Shown: positions 16,755 through 25,833, numbered from the stretch's first letter. The stretch is DNA of 64,000 bases from Micromonospora sp. NBC_01740 (GCF_035920365.1 NZ_CP109150.1:2666001-2730000), one strand, 5' to 3'. A program made the numbers and translations. The notes: generated from the sequence alone by a model not told the origin.

Positions 16755-17443
16755 GCGGGCCGGGCCCCGACCCCGGCCGGCCGGTACGGGTGCTGCTCGT
16801 CGACGACGACGCGCTGGTGCGGGCCGGCCTGTCGATGATCCTCGGCGGGGTGCCGGACCTGCTCGTGGTCGGGGAGGCCGCCGACGGCAGCGAGGTGCCC
16901 GCCGCCGTGGCCGCCTGCGCGCCGGACGTGGTGCTGATGGACATCCGGATGCCCCGGCTCGACGGTCTCGCGGCCACCGAGGCGCTGCGCGCGTCGCCCG
17001 ACCCGCCCGAGGTGCTGGTGCTGACCACCTTCGACGCCGACGAGCAGGTGCTCCGGGCGTTGCGGGCGGGGGCCGGCGGGTTCCTGCTCAAGGACACCCC
17101 GCCGGCCGAGATCGTGCGGGCGGTGCGCCGGGTGGCGGCGGGCGAGGCGATGCTCTCCCCGGCGGTGACCCGCCGGCTGATCGACCACGTGACCGCGCCG
17201 GGCGCGGCGGGCGGCCCCGACCCGCGCCGGGAGCGGGCGCTGCGGCAGCTCGCCGGGCTCAGCGACCGGGAACGCGAGGTCGCGGTGGCGCTCGGGCAGG
17301 GCCGGACGAACGCGGAGATCGCCGCCGAGCTGTTCATGAGCGTCGCGACCGTCAAGGCGTACGTGTCGCGGCTGCTGGTGAAGCTCGGCCTGAACAACCG
17401 GGTCCAGGTCGCCCTGCTGGTACACGACGCCGGCCTCGTCTGA
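16751..17443 (+). CDS. NarL/LuxR-type response regulator
   Basis: A 230-residue regulator. The receiver domain has LLVDDDALVRAGL and the phosphoacceptor Asp in VVLMDIRMP; the C-terminal LuxR helix-turn-helix reads LSDREREVAVALGQGRTNAE, then SVATVKAYVSRLLVKLGL. The GTG start overlaps the kinase stop (GTGA), so the pair is translationally coupled. Confidence 0.92.
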   Translation: MSGPGPDPGRPVRVLLVDDDALVRAGLSMILGGVPDLLVVGEAADGSEVPAAVAACAPDVVLMDIRMPRLDGLAATEALRASPDPPEVLVLTTFDADEQVLRALRAGAGGFLLKDTPPAEIVRAVRRVAAGEAMLSPAVTRRLIDHVTAPGAAGGPDPRRERALRQLAGLSDREREVAVALGQGRTNAEIAAELFMSVATVKAYVSRLLVKLGLNNRVQVALLVHDAGLV

Positions 17444-17542
17444 GGCGCGATTGAACCTTCCGGGGGCGGGGGCCGTACCAGTCGCCGAGGATGCGGTGCG
17501 GCGGGTCAGCCGCACCGCTGCCGGAGCCACGGGAGGCCTGCC

Positions 17543-17986
17543 GTGCGGGTTGGTGAGCAGTCGACGGATCCCATCGACCAGATCCTGGGCGAGGTGCCGG
17601 TGCCGGCGCCCCTGACCCCCGAGGACGTCCGGCTCGCGGTCCGGGCGGTGGTGGTGCACGCCGCCGAGGAGTGGCCGGCCGGGCCGCTGTGCCGCAACGA
17701 CGGCGCGACGTACCCGTGCCGGCTGCACCGCTGGGGCCGGCGGGTGCTGGCGCGGCACGGGCTCAACGAGCGACAGATCGACGCCCTGGTGCGGCACGGC
17801 AACCCCTTCGTGCACGTGCCGTTCCCGTTCACGGTGACCGGCCCCGCGCCGACCACCCGCGCACCACGTACCACCGGCGGGCACCCGGGCGGCCCGCGCG
17901 CGGTCGCGCCCGGCGCCCGTCCCGCCGCCCCCGCCCGGCCGGTGGCTCCCCCCGCCCCCGCGCCGCGCTGGCCCCGGGCGAGCTGA
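17543..17986 (+). CDS. Uncharacterised C-x8-C-x2-H family protein, copy 1
   Basis: A 147-residue protein of no recognised family. Its core (about 22-95) is strikingly like the protein at 26456: AVRAVVVHA, then LCRND, eight residues between two cysteines, PCRLHRWG, and a helix containing RVLARHGL. Cys50, Cys59 and His62 form a C-x8-C-x2-H pattern that could bind a metal. The C-terminal 50 residues are Ala/Pro-rich and absent from the other copy. The start is a GTG six bases after GGGAGG. The neighbours give no function. Confidence 0.7.
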   Translation: MRVGEQSTDPIDQILGEVPVPAPLTPEDVRLAVRAVVVHAAEEWPAGPLCRNDGATYPCRLHRWGRRVLARHGLNERQIDALVRHGNPFVHVPFPFTVTGPAPTTRAPRTTGGHPGGPRAVAPGARPAAPARPVAPPAPAPRWPRAS

Positions 17987-18064
17987 GCGGATTCGTCCGC
18001 CGGCGGGGCCGCCGGTCCCCGGCACGCCGGGCGGAGGTACGCCCGCTCGGCGGGACCCGGGGAC

Positions 18065-18115
18065 ACGACGCCGGCCCGGTGCGCGGGGTGGCACCCGCGC
18101 CCGGGCCGGCGTCGT
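18065..18115. terminator. Very long hairpin between convergent genes
   Basis: Arms of 22 pairs (outer 15 bp at 18065-18079 with 18101-18115, inner seven at 18081-18087 with 18094-18100) have a single bulged T and a six-base loop. It lies between the stops of the C-x8-C-x2-H gene and the minus-strand peptidase and can terminate both. Confidence 0.85.
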
Positions 18116-18201
18116 CGTTCGTCCGGCTCTGCGTGGCCTGTCCGGACCGGCTCGGCGCGTGGTGCCTGTCCGCCCGGTTCGGCGTGGCCTGTCCGACCGG
18201 C

Positions 18202-18990
18202 TCAGTCGCGGCCGGCGCCGATGCCGCAGTCCGGCGCGGACCAGCTGGTGGTGTTCGAGGTGTCGTCGCTGTTGTTCTCCCGCCGCGAGTCCACGTGCAC
18301 GTGGTCGTCGTGGTCCGGGTAACCGGGACCGTAGATCCCGCTGAAGCCCCGGTTGCGGGCGTCGCGGGCGATCTGGCACAGCGAGCTGGTGCGCGACACC
18401 ACGTCGGCGGCGTTGCCGTAGAGGTGCTGGCTGTCGGACGCCCCGCCGACCTGGTTGTTGCAGGCGCGGCTGCGGAAACCGCTGCTGACGAGGAGGGGCT
18501 TGTCGCCGAGGCTGCGCCGCAACGCCTCCAGCTTCCACATCGTGCGCAGCGCGTTCTGCCGGGTCTGCGCGGCGGAGAGCGGACCGCCGCTCCAGCCCCC
18601 GCGACCGCAGCCGTCGTCCATCTCGCTGTAGCTGAAGTGCCGTGGCGTGCAGTCGTCGTCCTGGAGGTCGTAGAGCTTGCCGTACGTCTGCGGTCCGGCG
18701 ATGCCGTCGGCGCGCAGCCCGTACGCGGCCTGGAACCGCTTGACCGCGGCGGCGGTCTTCGGTCCGTAGCGGCCGTCGTTCTCCACGATGTCCCGGTTGC
18801 CGGCCCACCCGGCGACCCGGATCTGCAACTGGCGGACGTCGTCGCCGGAGCGCCCCTGGTAGAGGTTGCGCTGCCACGTGTAGCAGCCGTCGGCATGGGC
18901 CGCTGGCGCGGCGACCACCGTGGCGACAGCGGCTGCCGGCAACGCCAGGGCGAATGCGACAGCCGCCCGTTTCAGGGTGTTAACGCGCAC
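18202..18990 (-). CDS. Secreted peptidoglycan-binding M15-type peptidase
   Basis: A 262-residue exported protein: signal peptide (1-33, ending AHA), a peptidoglycan-binding domain (about 50-105; GRSGDDVRQLQIRVAGW, then DGRYGPKTAAAVKRFQ), and a metallopeptidase domain of the M15_3 type (about 115-245) with zinc-ligand residues in SQHLYGNAADV and DDHVHVDS. It probably cuts peptide cross-links in the cell wall. The start is a GTG after GGGAGG. Six or more cysteines suggest disulfides in the secreted form. Confidence 0.85.
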   Translation of the reverse strand: MRVNTLKRAAVAFALALPAAAVATVVAAPAAHADGCYTWQRNLYQGRSGDDVRQLQIRVAGWAGNRDIVENDGRYGPKTAAAVKRFQAAYGLRADGIAGPQTYGKLYDLQDDDCTPRHFSYSEMDDGCGRGGWSGGPLSAAQTRQNALRTMWKLEALRRSLGDKPLLVSSGFRSRACNNQVGGASDSQHLYGNAADVVSRTSSLCQIARDARNRGFSGIYGPGYPDHDDHVHVDSRRENNSDDTSNTTSWSAPDCGIGAGRD

Positions 18991-19294
18991 AGAAGTCCTC
19001 CCGATAGGAGTGGGAATGGGGTGGCATCCGGGACATCGGCCTGCCCGTCCCGCATTTCCACCCTGGCAGGCCGACGGATGGTTCGCGGCGATTAACGAGA
19101 ATTGTCCTCACGATTCGCCGTTCCTGGGTGTTGCCTGGGCATTACGCGAATTGCGAAACGCCCATTGATCGGCAACAGGCCACAGGAAAGCGCGAACCGC
19201 ACGCAAGGCCGCAGGTCGGCACGCGCCGGGTGATGTTCTCCCGCCGGCCCGACCCGGTAACGTCAGCGCCGGCGGGACCGGGGGAGGGGGCGGC
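18991..19294. other. Divergent intergenic region, no gene seen
   Basis: This 304-bp gap separates the secreted peptidase and the divergent clan-CD-like gene. It holds the GGGAGG site of the former and a GGGGGAGGGG site of the latter. The 19090-19190 part is relatively AT-rich and may hold promoters. I looked for ydaO-type or other riboswitch consensus and found none. Confidence 0.6.
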
Positions 19295-19936
19295 ATGGCA
19301 CGTGGTGGCGTCTTCTGCATCGAGGGCCAGTGGCACCGCGACCTCAACGAGCGCGGCTCCGTCCTGCCCACCCTGGAACTGCTCGAACGGCTCGGGAAGA
19401 TACGTTTCATCCACAAGGACGCGGCCACCCGCGACGAACTCTTCTACTTCGTCGACCGCTGGCTGCTCAAGCAGTACGCCGACCACCGGGTCGGCTTCTT
19501 CGCCATGCACGGGGAGCCGAGTCGGCTCTGCCTCACCGACTGGGAATCGGTGGCGCTCGCCGACGTCGCCGAGCTGATGGCGGGCCGCTGCGAGGGTCGG
19601 CGGCTCTATTTCGGCAGCTGTTCGGTGCTGCGCGCCTCCGACGCGGTGCTGCGGGACTTCCTCGACGCCACCGGAGCGGCCCTGATCTGCGGGTACACCC
19701 GGGAGGTGGACTGGGTCGAGTCGGCCGCCTTCGAGACCGTCCTGCTCGACGTGCTGGCCAACGGGCAGCGCCACAACGCCGCCGAGCTGCGGATGGGCTC
19801 CGCGCACTGGGCGCCCCTCGCCTCGTACCTCGGCTTCCGGGTGATCTACGCCAACGGCCGCGCCTGGCGGCCCTCGGTCCGCCCCCGGGTGCCGGCCCAG
19901 CCCGCCGCCAACCGCGCCGCCCCGCGACCCCGCTGA
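19295..19936 (+). CDS. DUF6642-like protein with a possible clan-CD His-Cys dyad
   Basis: A 213-residue soluble protein, tentatively DUF6642 from memory. Its core holds FFAMHGEP (His72-Gly73) and, 37 residues on, LYFGSCSVL (Cys109), each following a hydrophobic strand. That spacing and context is how caspase-like clan-CD peptidases present their catalytic His-Gly and Cys. The last 30 residues are Arg/Pro/Ala-rich. The ATG is behind a strong GGGGGAGGGG. It has no coupled neighbours. Protease activity is inference; the fold could also be an inactive relative. Confidence 0.6.
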   Translation: MARGGVFCIEGQWHRDLNERGSVLPTLELLERLGKIRFIHKDAATRDELFYFVDRWLLKQYADHRVGFFAMHGEPSRLCLTDWESVALADVAELMAGRCEGRRLYFGSCSVLRASDAVLRDFLDATGAALICGYTREVDWVESAAFETVLLDVLANGQRHNAAELRMGSAHWAPLASYLGFRVIYANGRAWRPSVRPRVPAQPAANRAAPRPR

Positions 19937-20020
19937 GGCCGCCGCGCGATCCCGGTGTGCGTCGGGCCCGTTCCGTCCGGTGCGGTCGCCGTGCGACGGA
20001 AGCCCTGGTAGGAACGAACG

Positions 20021-20485
20021 ATGGCACGCAGCATCGCGACGAACACCCGGATCGACCGGGCCGGGCTGACCGAGTTCCTCCGACCGCGGCACCGGGTGGT
20101 GCTCATGACCACCCGCGCCGACGGTCGGCCGCAGTCGTCCCCGGTGTCCGCCGGGGTGGACGGCGAGGGCCGGTTGGTGATCTCCACCTATCCCGAGCGG
20201 GCCAAGGTCGCCAACATCCGCCGCGACCCACGGGTGTCGGCGTGCGTGCTCTCCGACGACTGGAACGGCCCGTGGGTGCAGCTCGACGGCACCGCCGAGG
20301 TGCTGGACCTGCCGGCGGCGCTGGAGCCGCTCGTGGAGTACTTCCGCTGCATCTCGGGCGAGCACCCGGACTGGGACGAGTACCGGGCGGCGATGGTCCG
20401 CCAGGGCAAGTCGCTGATCCGGGTCACCATCGACGCCTGGGGCCCGATCGCCACCGGCGGCTTCCCCGCCCGCCTCGCCGACTGA
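20021..20485 (+). CDS. PPOX-class F420-dependent oxidoreductase
   Basis: A 154-residue split-barrel protein of the pyridoxamine-5'-phosphate-oxidase-like class. Family features are VVLMTTRADGRPQSSPVSAG, LVISTYPERAKVANIRRDPR and GPWVQLDGTAEV. Actinobacterial members use deazaflavin F420 to reduce small substrates; the substrate is unknown. It converges on the NAD(P)-binding protein. Confidence 0.85.
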   Translation: MARSIATNTRIDRAGLTEFLRPRHRVVLMTTRADGRPQSSPVSAGVDGEGRLVISTYPERAKVANIRRDPRVSACVLSDDWNGPWVQLDGTAEVLDLPAALEPLVEYFRCISGEHPDWDEYRAAMVRQGKSLIRVTIDAWGPIATGGFPARLAD

Positions 20486-20524
20486 TCCAGCGCCCACGGC
20501 ACCGCTGCGGCCGCCCCGCGCCAC

Positions 20525-21166
20525 TCAGTACGCGGCGGTGAAGCGGGCGTTCTCGTGACGCGGCTGTTCGATCTCGTCCACGATCGCCACCGCCAGGTCC
20601 TCGTAGCTGAGCACCGAGCGGCCCTCGTGGTCGGTCACCGGCTGGTCGCCGCCGGTGCGGTAGTGCCCGGTGCGCTCGCCCGGATGGAACTCCAGCGGCG
20701 GCGGCGAGACGTACGTCCAGGTCACCCCGTCGGCCGAGGAGCGGTAGAAGTCGAGGGCCTCGGCCTGCCCCCGCGCTGCCTCGCGGTACTCCTCGGGGAA
20801 GTCCGGCTCGTCGAGGTAGCGGGTGCCCTTCGGGGTGAGCAGGGTCGAGCCGCCGCCCACGTGGATGATCCGGGGCGCGGCCGGCATGCCGCGCAGCGCG
20901 CCGACCAGGTTGCGCGCCGCGTCGAGCCACAGGGCGTGCTCACCGCCGCCGATCGCCACCACCATGGCGTCCGTGTCGGGCGCCAGTTCCCGTACGCTCC
21001 GCTCGCTGGTGGCGTCCCCGGTGACCACCGTGACCGCCGGCGGCAGGTACGAGGTGGCCTCCGGCCGGCGCACCGCCGCGGTGACCCGGTGCCCCCGGCC
21101 CACCGCCTCGGCGGCGATCCGCGATCCCGCGGTGCCACCCGCGCCGAACACGACGATGTTGCTCAT
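20525..21166 (-). CDS. NAD(P)-binding Rossmann-fold protein (atypical SDR)
   Basis: A 213-residue single-domain protein beginning with the dinucleotide motif VVFGAGGTAGSRIA, followed by VTGDATS and IHVGGGS, the layout of NAD(P)H-binding atypical short-chain dehydrogenases (NmrA/YwnB-like). No Tyr-x3-Lys catalytic pair is apparent, so it may be a redox sensor or a reductase of unusual type. ATG start with AGGCGG upstream. Confidence 0.82.
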   Translation of the reverse strand: MSNIVVFGAGGTAGSRIAAEAVGRGHRVTAAVRRPEATSYLPPAVTVVTGDATSERSVRELAPDTDAMVVAIGGGEHALWLDAARNLVGALRGMPAAPRIIHVGGGSTLLTPKGTRYLDEPDFPEEYREAARGQAEALDFYRSSADGVTWTYVSPPPLEFHPGERTGHYRTGGDQPVTDHEGRSVLSYEDLAVAIVDEIEQPRHENARFTAAY

Positions 21167-21342
21167 ACCGCCTCCCGCCAGGCCCGTCCGGCCCGGCGGA
21201 CGTGGCTCGTCTCCAGGCTATTGACCGGCGACATCGCGCGCTGGCGGACCGTGGATCCCGCGCGGCGCAACCGCCCCTTGCGTCGTCGCACGCTTCGGGG
21301 TGCACTGGTGTCGGACCGTGACGTTGGAGGCGGGGTGGCGCC

Positions 21343-22221
21343 ATGACGGAGCAACGTGACCCGCCCGAAGCGCCGACCGGGCGTCCCGGTCCGGTGGAGG
21401 GGCAGTCGGAGGGGCCGAGGCCGGCCCGGTCCGACCGGGTGCGGGCACTGGTGCGCCGGCTCTCGCCTGCCGGGCCGCCCGCCGGCCGCTGGTTCGCCGG
21501 GGTCCTCGCGGCCGTCGTCACGGCGATGCTGACCGCCTGGCTCCTCGCCTGGGGACTCCTTCCCGTCACGCCCCCGCCGCCTCCGCCCGACCCCGACGCG
21601 CTGCCGTTCACGGTCGCGGTCCGCGTCGGCCACGACCCGCCGGACGGCTGGGTGGTCGAGGCGCCGTTGGCGCACGTCCCCGCACGGCCGGCCTGGTCGG
21701 AAGACTGGTCGCGGTGGGCCAGGGATGCCGCCGCAGTGCCGGCCTCCCGGCAGCACGTCTCCTTCACGGTGCAGGGGGTCGACGAGGCCCAGGTGACCCT
21801 CACCGACCTGCGGGTGCGGGTGGTGGCGCGGCGTCCCGCCCTGCGGGGCGTGTTCGCCGCCCCGGGCGGAGGCGGCCCGACGGCCTACCGGTGGGTCCAC
21901 GCGACCCTGGACGAGGATCCTCCCCTGCTCACGGCCGGCCTGTTCGAGGAGGGCGAGGAGTTCGTCCCCGAGCACGAGCGCAGGGAGATCCGCTTCCCGT
22001 ACCGGGTGTCCCTGTCCGACGCCGAGACGTTCCTCGTCATCGGCTACACGGAGAACTGCGACTGCGACTGGAAGGTCGAGGTGGACTGGGCTGCGCAGGG
22101 ACGCATCGGCACCGTCACGGTCGACGACGCGGGACGCCCCTTCCGGGTCACCGGCACGACCGGGGTGCGCACGGAGTGCTGGACGTCCCCGGACGGGACG
22201 GAGGAGTGCCGGCAGCGGTGA
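21343..22221 (+). CDS. Membrane-anchored protein of unknown function
   Basis: A 292-residue protein I do not recognise. Residues 1-48 are a polar cytoplasmic head, 49-72 a membrane helix (FAGVLAAVVTAMLTAWLLAW), then a poly-proline stretch and a roughly 200-residue extracytoplasmic domain rich in beta strands, ending with four cysteines (NCDCDW and ECWTSPDGTEEC) that could form disulfides. The ATG follows GGAGGCGGGG. It is convergent with the serine hydrolase six bases away. Confidence 0.7.
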   Translation: MTEQRDPPEAPTGRPGPVEGQSEGPRPARSDRVRALVRRLSPAGPPAGRWFAGVLAAVVTAMLTAWLLAWGLLPVTPPPPPPDPDALPFTVAVRVGHDPPDGWVVEAPLAHVPARPAWSEDWSRWARDAAAVPASRQHVSFTVQGVDEAQVTLTDLRVRVVARRPALRGVFAAPGGGGPTAYRWVHATLDEDPPLLTAGLFEEGEEFVPEHERREIRFPYRVSLSDAETFLVIGYTENCDCDWKVEVDWAAQGRIGTVTVDDAGRPFRVTGTTGVRTECWTSPDGTEECRQR

Positions 22222-22227
22222 CCCGGC

Positions 22228-23460
22228 TCAGTCGACCAGGGCGGAGTAGACGAGCTGCCGCAGCTGCGGCCGGATCGGGTAGGTGCTCGACGGCATGAGC
22301 TGGGTGAAGAACAGGGCCGTGACCTCCTCGGCCGGGTCGACCCAGAAGGCCGTGCTCGCCACGCCGCCCCAGTAGTACTCGCCGGGGCTGCTCGGCACCC
22401 GGCTCGGCACGGGGTCGTCAACCACGGCGAAGCCGAGCCCGAAGCCGATCCCGTCGAGGGTGGTCTCGGCGAAGCCACCGGCGGAGAGGGTCTCCAGGTC
22501 CTGCCCGCCGGGCAGGTGGTTGCGGGTCATGAAGCGCACCGTGCGCGGCCCCAGCAGGCGGGCCCCGTCCAGCTCGCCGCCGCGCAGCAGCATCTGGGTG
22601 AACCGGTGGTAGTCGGCGGCGCTGGAGATCAGGCCACCGCCGCCGGAGAGCAGCAGCGGCTTCTCGTACGCCAGGGCGCCCAGCTTGTCGTAGCGGAACG
22701 CGCGGCCGGTGCGCGGGTCGGGCGCGTAGAGGGCGGCGAGCCGGTCGGCGGCGTCGCCCTCGGCCCACCAGTGCGTGTCGGTCATGCCCAGCGGGCGGAA
22801 GATCCGGTCGGCGAAGAAGGCGTCCAGGCTCTGCCCGGAGACCACCTCCACGAGCCGGCCGAGCACGTCGGTGGCGACCGAGTAGCCCCACGCGGTGCCG
22901 GGCTGGAACAGCAGCGGCAGCTCGCCGAACGCCTGGCAGGCCGTCGCCAGGTCGACGTCCGCCGGCGGGTACAGGTCGTAGCCGGCGGCCCGGTAGATGC
23001 CGTCGACCACCGAGGTCTGCATGAAGCCGTACGTCAGGCCGGCGGTGTGGGTGAGCAGGTGCCACACCCGGATCGGCTCGACCGCCGGCACCGTGAAGGG
23101 CTTGAGCGCCGAGCCCTTGGAGTAGACCCGCAGGTCCGCGAACTCGGGCAGCCACCGGCTGATCTCGTCGGTCAGCTCGAAGCGGCCCTCCTCCCACAGG
23201 ATCATCGCGGCGACGGAGGTGACCGGCTTGGTCATCGAGTAGATGCGCCAGAGCGTGTCCGCCTCGACGGGCCTGCCCGCCTCCGCGTCGCGCAGCCCGT
23301 ACGTCGACGAGTGGGCGATTTCGCCGCGGCGGGTGACCAGCACCTGCCAGCCGGCGAGGCGACCGTCGTCGACGTACCTGCCGAAGTGCTCGTCGATGCG
23401 CGCCAACCGCGCCGGGTCGAAGCCGATCTGGTCCGGGTCGATGCTGCGTGCCACACTCAC
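22228..23460 (-). CDS. Serine hydrolase, class C beta-lactamase family
   Basis: A 410-residue enzyme with the nucleophile motif YSMTKPVTS, the tyrosine segment WGYSVATDVLG and a C-terminal WGGVAST where lactamases have a KTG/HxG triad. This profile fits EstB-like esterases or other CubicO-type hydrolases better than a true lactamase. There is no signal peptide. The GTG start is fixed by a TAGTTT -10 box seven bases upstream. It is divergent from the pentapeptide gene. Confidence 0.85.
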   Translation of the reverse strand: MSVARSIDPDQIGFDPARLARIDEHFGRYVDDGRLAGWQVLVTRRGEIAHSSTYGLRDAEAGRPVEADTLWRIYSMTKPVTSVAAMILWEEGRFELTDEISRWLPEFADLRVYSKGSALKPFTVPAVEPIRVWHLLTHTAGLTYGFMQTSVVDGIYRAAGYDLYPPADVDLATACQAFGELPLLFQPGTAWGYSVATDVLGRLVEVVSGQSLDAFFADRIFRPLGMTDTHWWAEGDAADRLAALYAPDPRTGRAFRYDKLGALAYEKPLLLSGGGGLISSAADYHRFTQMLLRGGELDGARLLGPRTVRFMTRNHLPGGQDLETLSAGGFAETTLDGIGFGLGFAVVDDPVPSRVPSSPGEYYWGGVASTAFWVDPAEEVTALFFTQLMPSSTYPIRPQLRQLVYSALVD

Positions 23461-23467
23461 GTCGCCG

Positions 23468-23473
23468 AAACTA
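23468..23473 (-). promoter_or_regulatory. -10 box of a leaderless promoter (TAGTTT)
   Basis: Read on the minus strand, TAGTTT ends seven bases before the GTG start of the serine hydrolase. Confidence 0.5.
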
Positions 23474-23527
23474 CTAGCCGGTACGCCTCGCCGGAAGGGG
23501 CAGCCCGCCGTTGTCCCAACACCTCGA

Positions 23528-23533
23528 TAGCCT
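23528..23533 (+). promoter_or_regulatory. -10 box of a leaderless promoter (TAGCCT)
   Basis: TAGCCT ends six bases before the pentapeptide-gene ATG. No ribosome-binding site intervenes. The two divergent -10 boxes lie 54 bp apart. Confidence 0.5.
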
Positions 23534-23539
23534 GGCCCG

Positions 23540-24133
23540 ATGCCCGAGCTGACCGAGGACGAGACCTTCCGCAACGAGGACTGGTACGCCGAGGAGCTGG
23601 TGGACCGGCACTTCGTCCGCTGCACGTTCTTCGACGTCGACCTGTCCGAGGCGGTGAGCCGGGGCGCGGTCTTCGACGGCTGCACCTTCGGCAACACGCG
23701 CTTCAACTCCTCCCGGCACACCGACTCGGCCTTCACCCGCTGCACCTTCCAGCGGTGCAACCTCTTCGAGGCGGAGTTCACCGGCTGCAAGCTCGTGGGC
23801 AGCACCTTCACCCAGTGCGACCTGCGACCGCTGACGGTCGCCGGCGGCGACTGGTCGTTCGTCGCGCTGCCCGGGGCCGACCTGCGCGGGGTCCGCATCA
23901 CGGACGTGCGGATGCGCGAGGCGGACCTGACCGGGGCCAACCTGACCGGGGCCACGGTGACCGGCGTCGACCTCTCCGCCGCGCAACTGCACCGCTGCCG
24001 GCTGACCGGGGCCGACCTGCGCGGCAGCGACCTGACCGCGCTCGACCCGACGGCGGTGGAGCGGGCCGGGGCGATCGTCGACGCCGCGCAGGCCATGGTG
24101 ATCGCGCAGGCGCTGGGCTTCGAGATCCGCTGA
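23540..24133 (+). CDS. Pentapeptide-repeat protein
   Basis: A 197-residue right-handed quadrilateral beta-helix protein. Repeats of the A(D/N)LxX type run through most of it, for example CTFQRCNLFEAEFTGCKL and EADLTGANLTGATVTGVDLS. Relatives include DNA mimics that protect gyrase, but most members have unknown partners, and nothing here singles out fluoroquinolone resistance. The ATG is set by the adjacent leaderless promoter. Confidence 0.9.
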   Translation: MPELTEDETFRNEDWYAEELVDRHFVRCTFFDVDLSEAVSRGAVFDGCTFGNTRFNSSRHTDSAFTRCTFQRCNLFEAEFTGCKLVGSTFTQCDLRPLTVAGGDWSFVALPGADLRGVRITDVRMREADLTGANLTGATVTGVDLSAAQLHRCRLTGADLRGSDLTALDPTAVERAGAIVDAAQAMVIAQALGFEIR

Positions 24134-24334
24134 GAGAGCCGACCCCGGGCGTCCGGATCGCCTGCCGGGCCGGCGGCACCGACCCGAGACCACCGTCCTG
24201 GTCGATGTCCGCTACCGTCCGGTGACGAACTGGACACGCCCGTCCGTCCGGCGCGACGGACGTGGCGGTGCGGGCGCGGGCCGCCCACAATGGACGTCCG
24301 CGTCCGGCCGGGGCCGGTGGGGAGTGGAGGGCCC

Positions 24335-25303
24335 GTGGCGGAGGAAGACCTCACCCGACAGCACATCCGGCCGTCGGGACACGGCGACCCGGCAGCCCCG
24401 CCCGGGACCCGGCAACCGCCCCTTCCGCCGGCCGGGCACACCCGCACCTGCCTGCGGCGGCTGGCCCGGGCCAGGCAGCGCCGCCGGTGGGCCGTCGAGG
24501 GGATCGCCGTGGTCGCCTGCCTGGTCGCCCTCGTGTCGTACCTGACCGCCGGCGACCCCGAGCCGGGCGGGGAGACCGTCGGCGACGTACCGGCGGACGC
24601 CGGCCGGCCGAGCGGCTTTCCCGGGGTGGAGGGGCGCGACCTCGACGCCGGCCTGGTCTCGCCCGGGCTGCGGCCCCGGCAGCGTCCGCCGAGCCCGTCC
24701 CCGACGCCACCCACGCCACCCACGCCACCCACGCCGTCGACGTCGGCGCCACCGGTGCGGGCGGTGCTCGCCGCCAGCATGGCCGAGGCGCCGGGCGAGG
24801 TCGACCTGACCACGGTGGGCCGCCGCGACTGGCTCCACTGGGGCCTGCGCGGCGCGGAGTCGACGGTCCGCAAGCGCGGCGGCTCCGGCGAGATCCGCGA
24901 CGAGGGCGGCACCGGCCGGCGGGGCGGCTGGGACGACAACCAGGAGAGCTTCAGCTGGCGTGACGGCAGCCCGGTGGCGTCGGCGAGCGGTTCGCCGCAC
25001 GGGGTCTACCGGTGCGGCGCCGGCAGCGGCTTCACGCTCGCGGTGGCCGCCGACGGCCAGGCGCGCACCGTCCGGCTGTACGGCGGGGTGTGGATGGCCC
25101 GGGGCCGGCTGGACGCCCGCCTGTCCGTCGGTGGTCCGAGCCGGACCCTGCGGATCGAGGACCGGCACACCAGCCGGTCCACCGAGTTCACCATCCGGTT
25201 CCAGGCGCCGAAGGGCAGCCGGCTGGTGCTGACCTGGACGGTGGAGCAGGCGTTCAGTGACGACTGCGGCAACGTCGGCGTCCAGGCGGTCGCGCTGGGA
25301 TGA
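24335..25303 (+). CDS. Membrane-anchored protein with a C-terminal beta-sandwich domain
   Basis: About 322 residues from the GTG behind GGGGAGTGGAGG. It has a membrane helix (about 57-76, GIAVVACLVALVSYL), a Pro/Thr/Ser linker with PTPPTPPTP repeats (about 125-140), then a roughly 170-residue beta-rich domain starting DLTTVGRRDWLHWG. That DW-x-HWG opening is found in secreted carbohydrate-binding-like modules, so a cell-surface binding role is plausible. Two extracytoplasmic cysteines could pair. No catalytic motif was seen. Confidence 0.65.
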   Translation: MAEEDLTRQHIRPSGHGDPAAPPGTRQPPLPPAGHTRTCLRRLARARQRRRWAVEGIAVVACLVALVSYLTAGDPEPGGETVGDVPADAGRPSGFPGVEGRDLDAGLVSPGLRPRQRPPSPSPTPPTPPTPPTPSTSAPPVRAVLAASMAEAPGEVDLTTVGRRDWLHWGLRGAESTVRKRGGSGEIRDEGGTGRRGGWDDNQESFSWRDGSPVASASGSPHGVYRCGAGSGFTLAVAADGQARTVRLYGGVWMARGRLDARLSVGGPSRTLRIEDRHTSRSTEFTIRFQAPKGSRLVLTWTVEQAFSDDCGNVGVQAVALG

Positions 25304-25401
25304 CCCGGGTGCCCGGGCGGCCCCGTTCGCCCGGCGACCGGCCGCTGCCCGGAGTAGCGTGATCGCGACGACCGGGTGCGCGAGGGCGAACGGGAGGGCC
25401 G

Positions 25402-25833
25402 ATGGGCGAGCAGGTGCTGGACAGCCCGCACGGCTGGGTGGCCGACCACATCCGGCGGTACGTCGAGACCGGCGGCGCCGAGGGGCACGAGTGGCAGCCC
25501 GGGGTCTTCACGCTGCTGCTGACCACCCGGGGACGGCGCAGCGGGAAGCTGCGCCGCACCGCGCTGATCTACGGCCGCGACGGCGACGCCTACCTGGTCG
25601 TCGCCTCGCAGGGCGGCGACCCGAAGCACCCGGCCTGGTACCTCAACCTGCTCGACGAGCCGCTGGTCGAGGTGCAGGTGGGCGCCGAGCGGTTCACCGC
25701 GCGGGCGCGTACCGCGACGGCGGGGGAGAAGCCGCGCATGTGGTCCACGATGGCCGCCATCTGGCCGGCGTACGACGAGTACCAGGAGAAGACCGACCGG
25801 GAGATCCCCGTCGTCGTGCTCGACCGCGTCTGA
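25402..25833 (+). CDS. Ddn-like F420H2-dependent reductase (DUF385 family)
   Basis: A 143-residue protein with the deazaflavin-dependent nitroreductase pattern: LLLTTRGRRSGKLRRTAL, YLVVASQGGDPKHPAWYLNL and the C-terminal MWPAY-like segment (AIWPAYDEYQEKTDREIPVVVL). The family reduces quinones or nitro compounds with F420H2. ATG start after GGGAGG. With the PPOX-class gene at 20021, it is the second probable F420 enzyme in the window. Confidence 0.88.
   Translation: MGEQVLDSPHGWVADHIRRYVETGGAEGHEWQPGVFTLLLTTRGRRSGKLRRTALIYGRDGDAYLVVASQGGDPKHPAWYLNLLDEPLVEVQVGAERFTARARTATAGEKPRMWSTMAAIWPAYDEYQEKTDREIPVVVLDRV

Noticed and set aside
18991..19294. Possible c-di-AMP (ydaO-type) riboswitch upstream of the peptidoglycan peptidase
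   Set aside because: Cell-wall peptidases of actinobacteria often have one, but I could not find its conserved core here.
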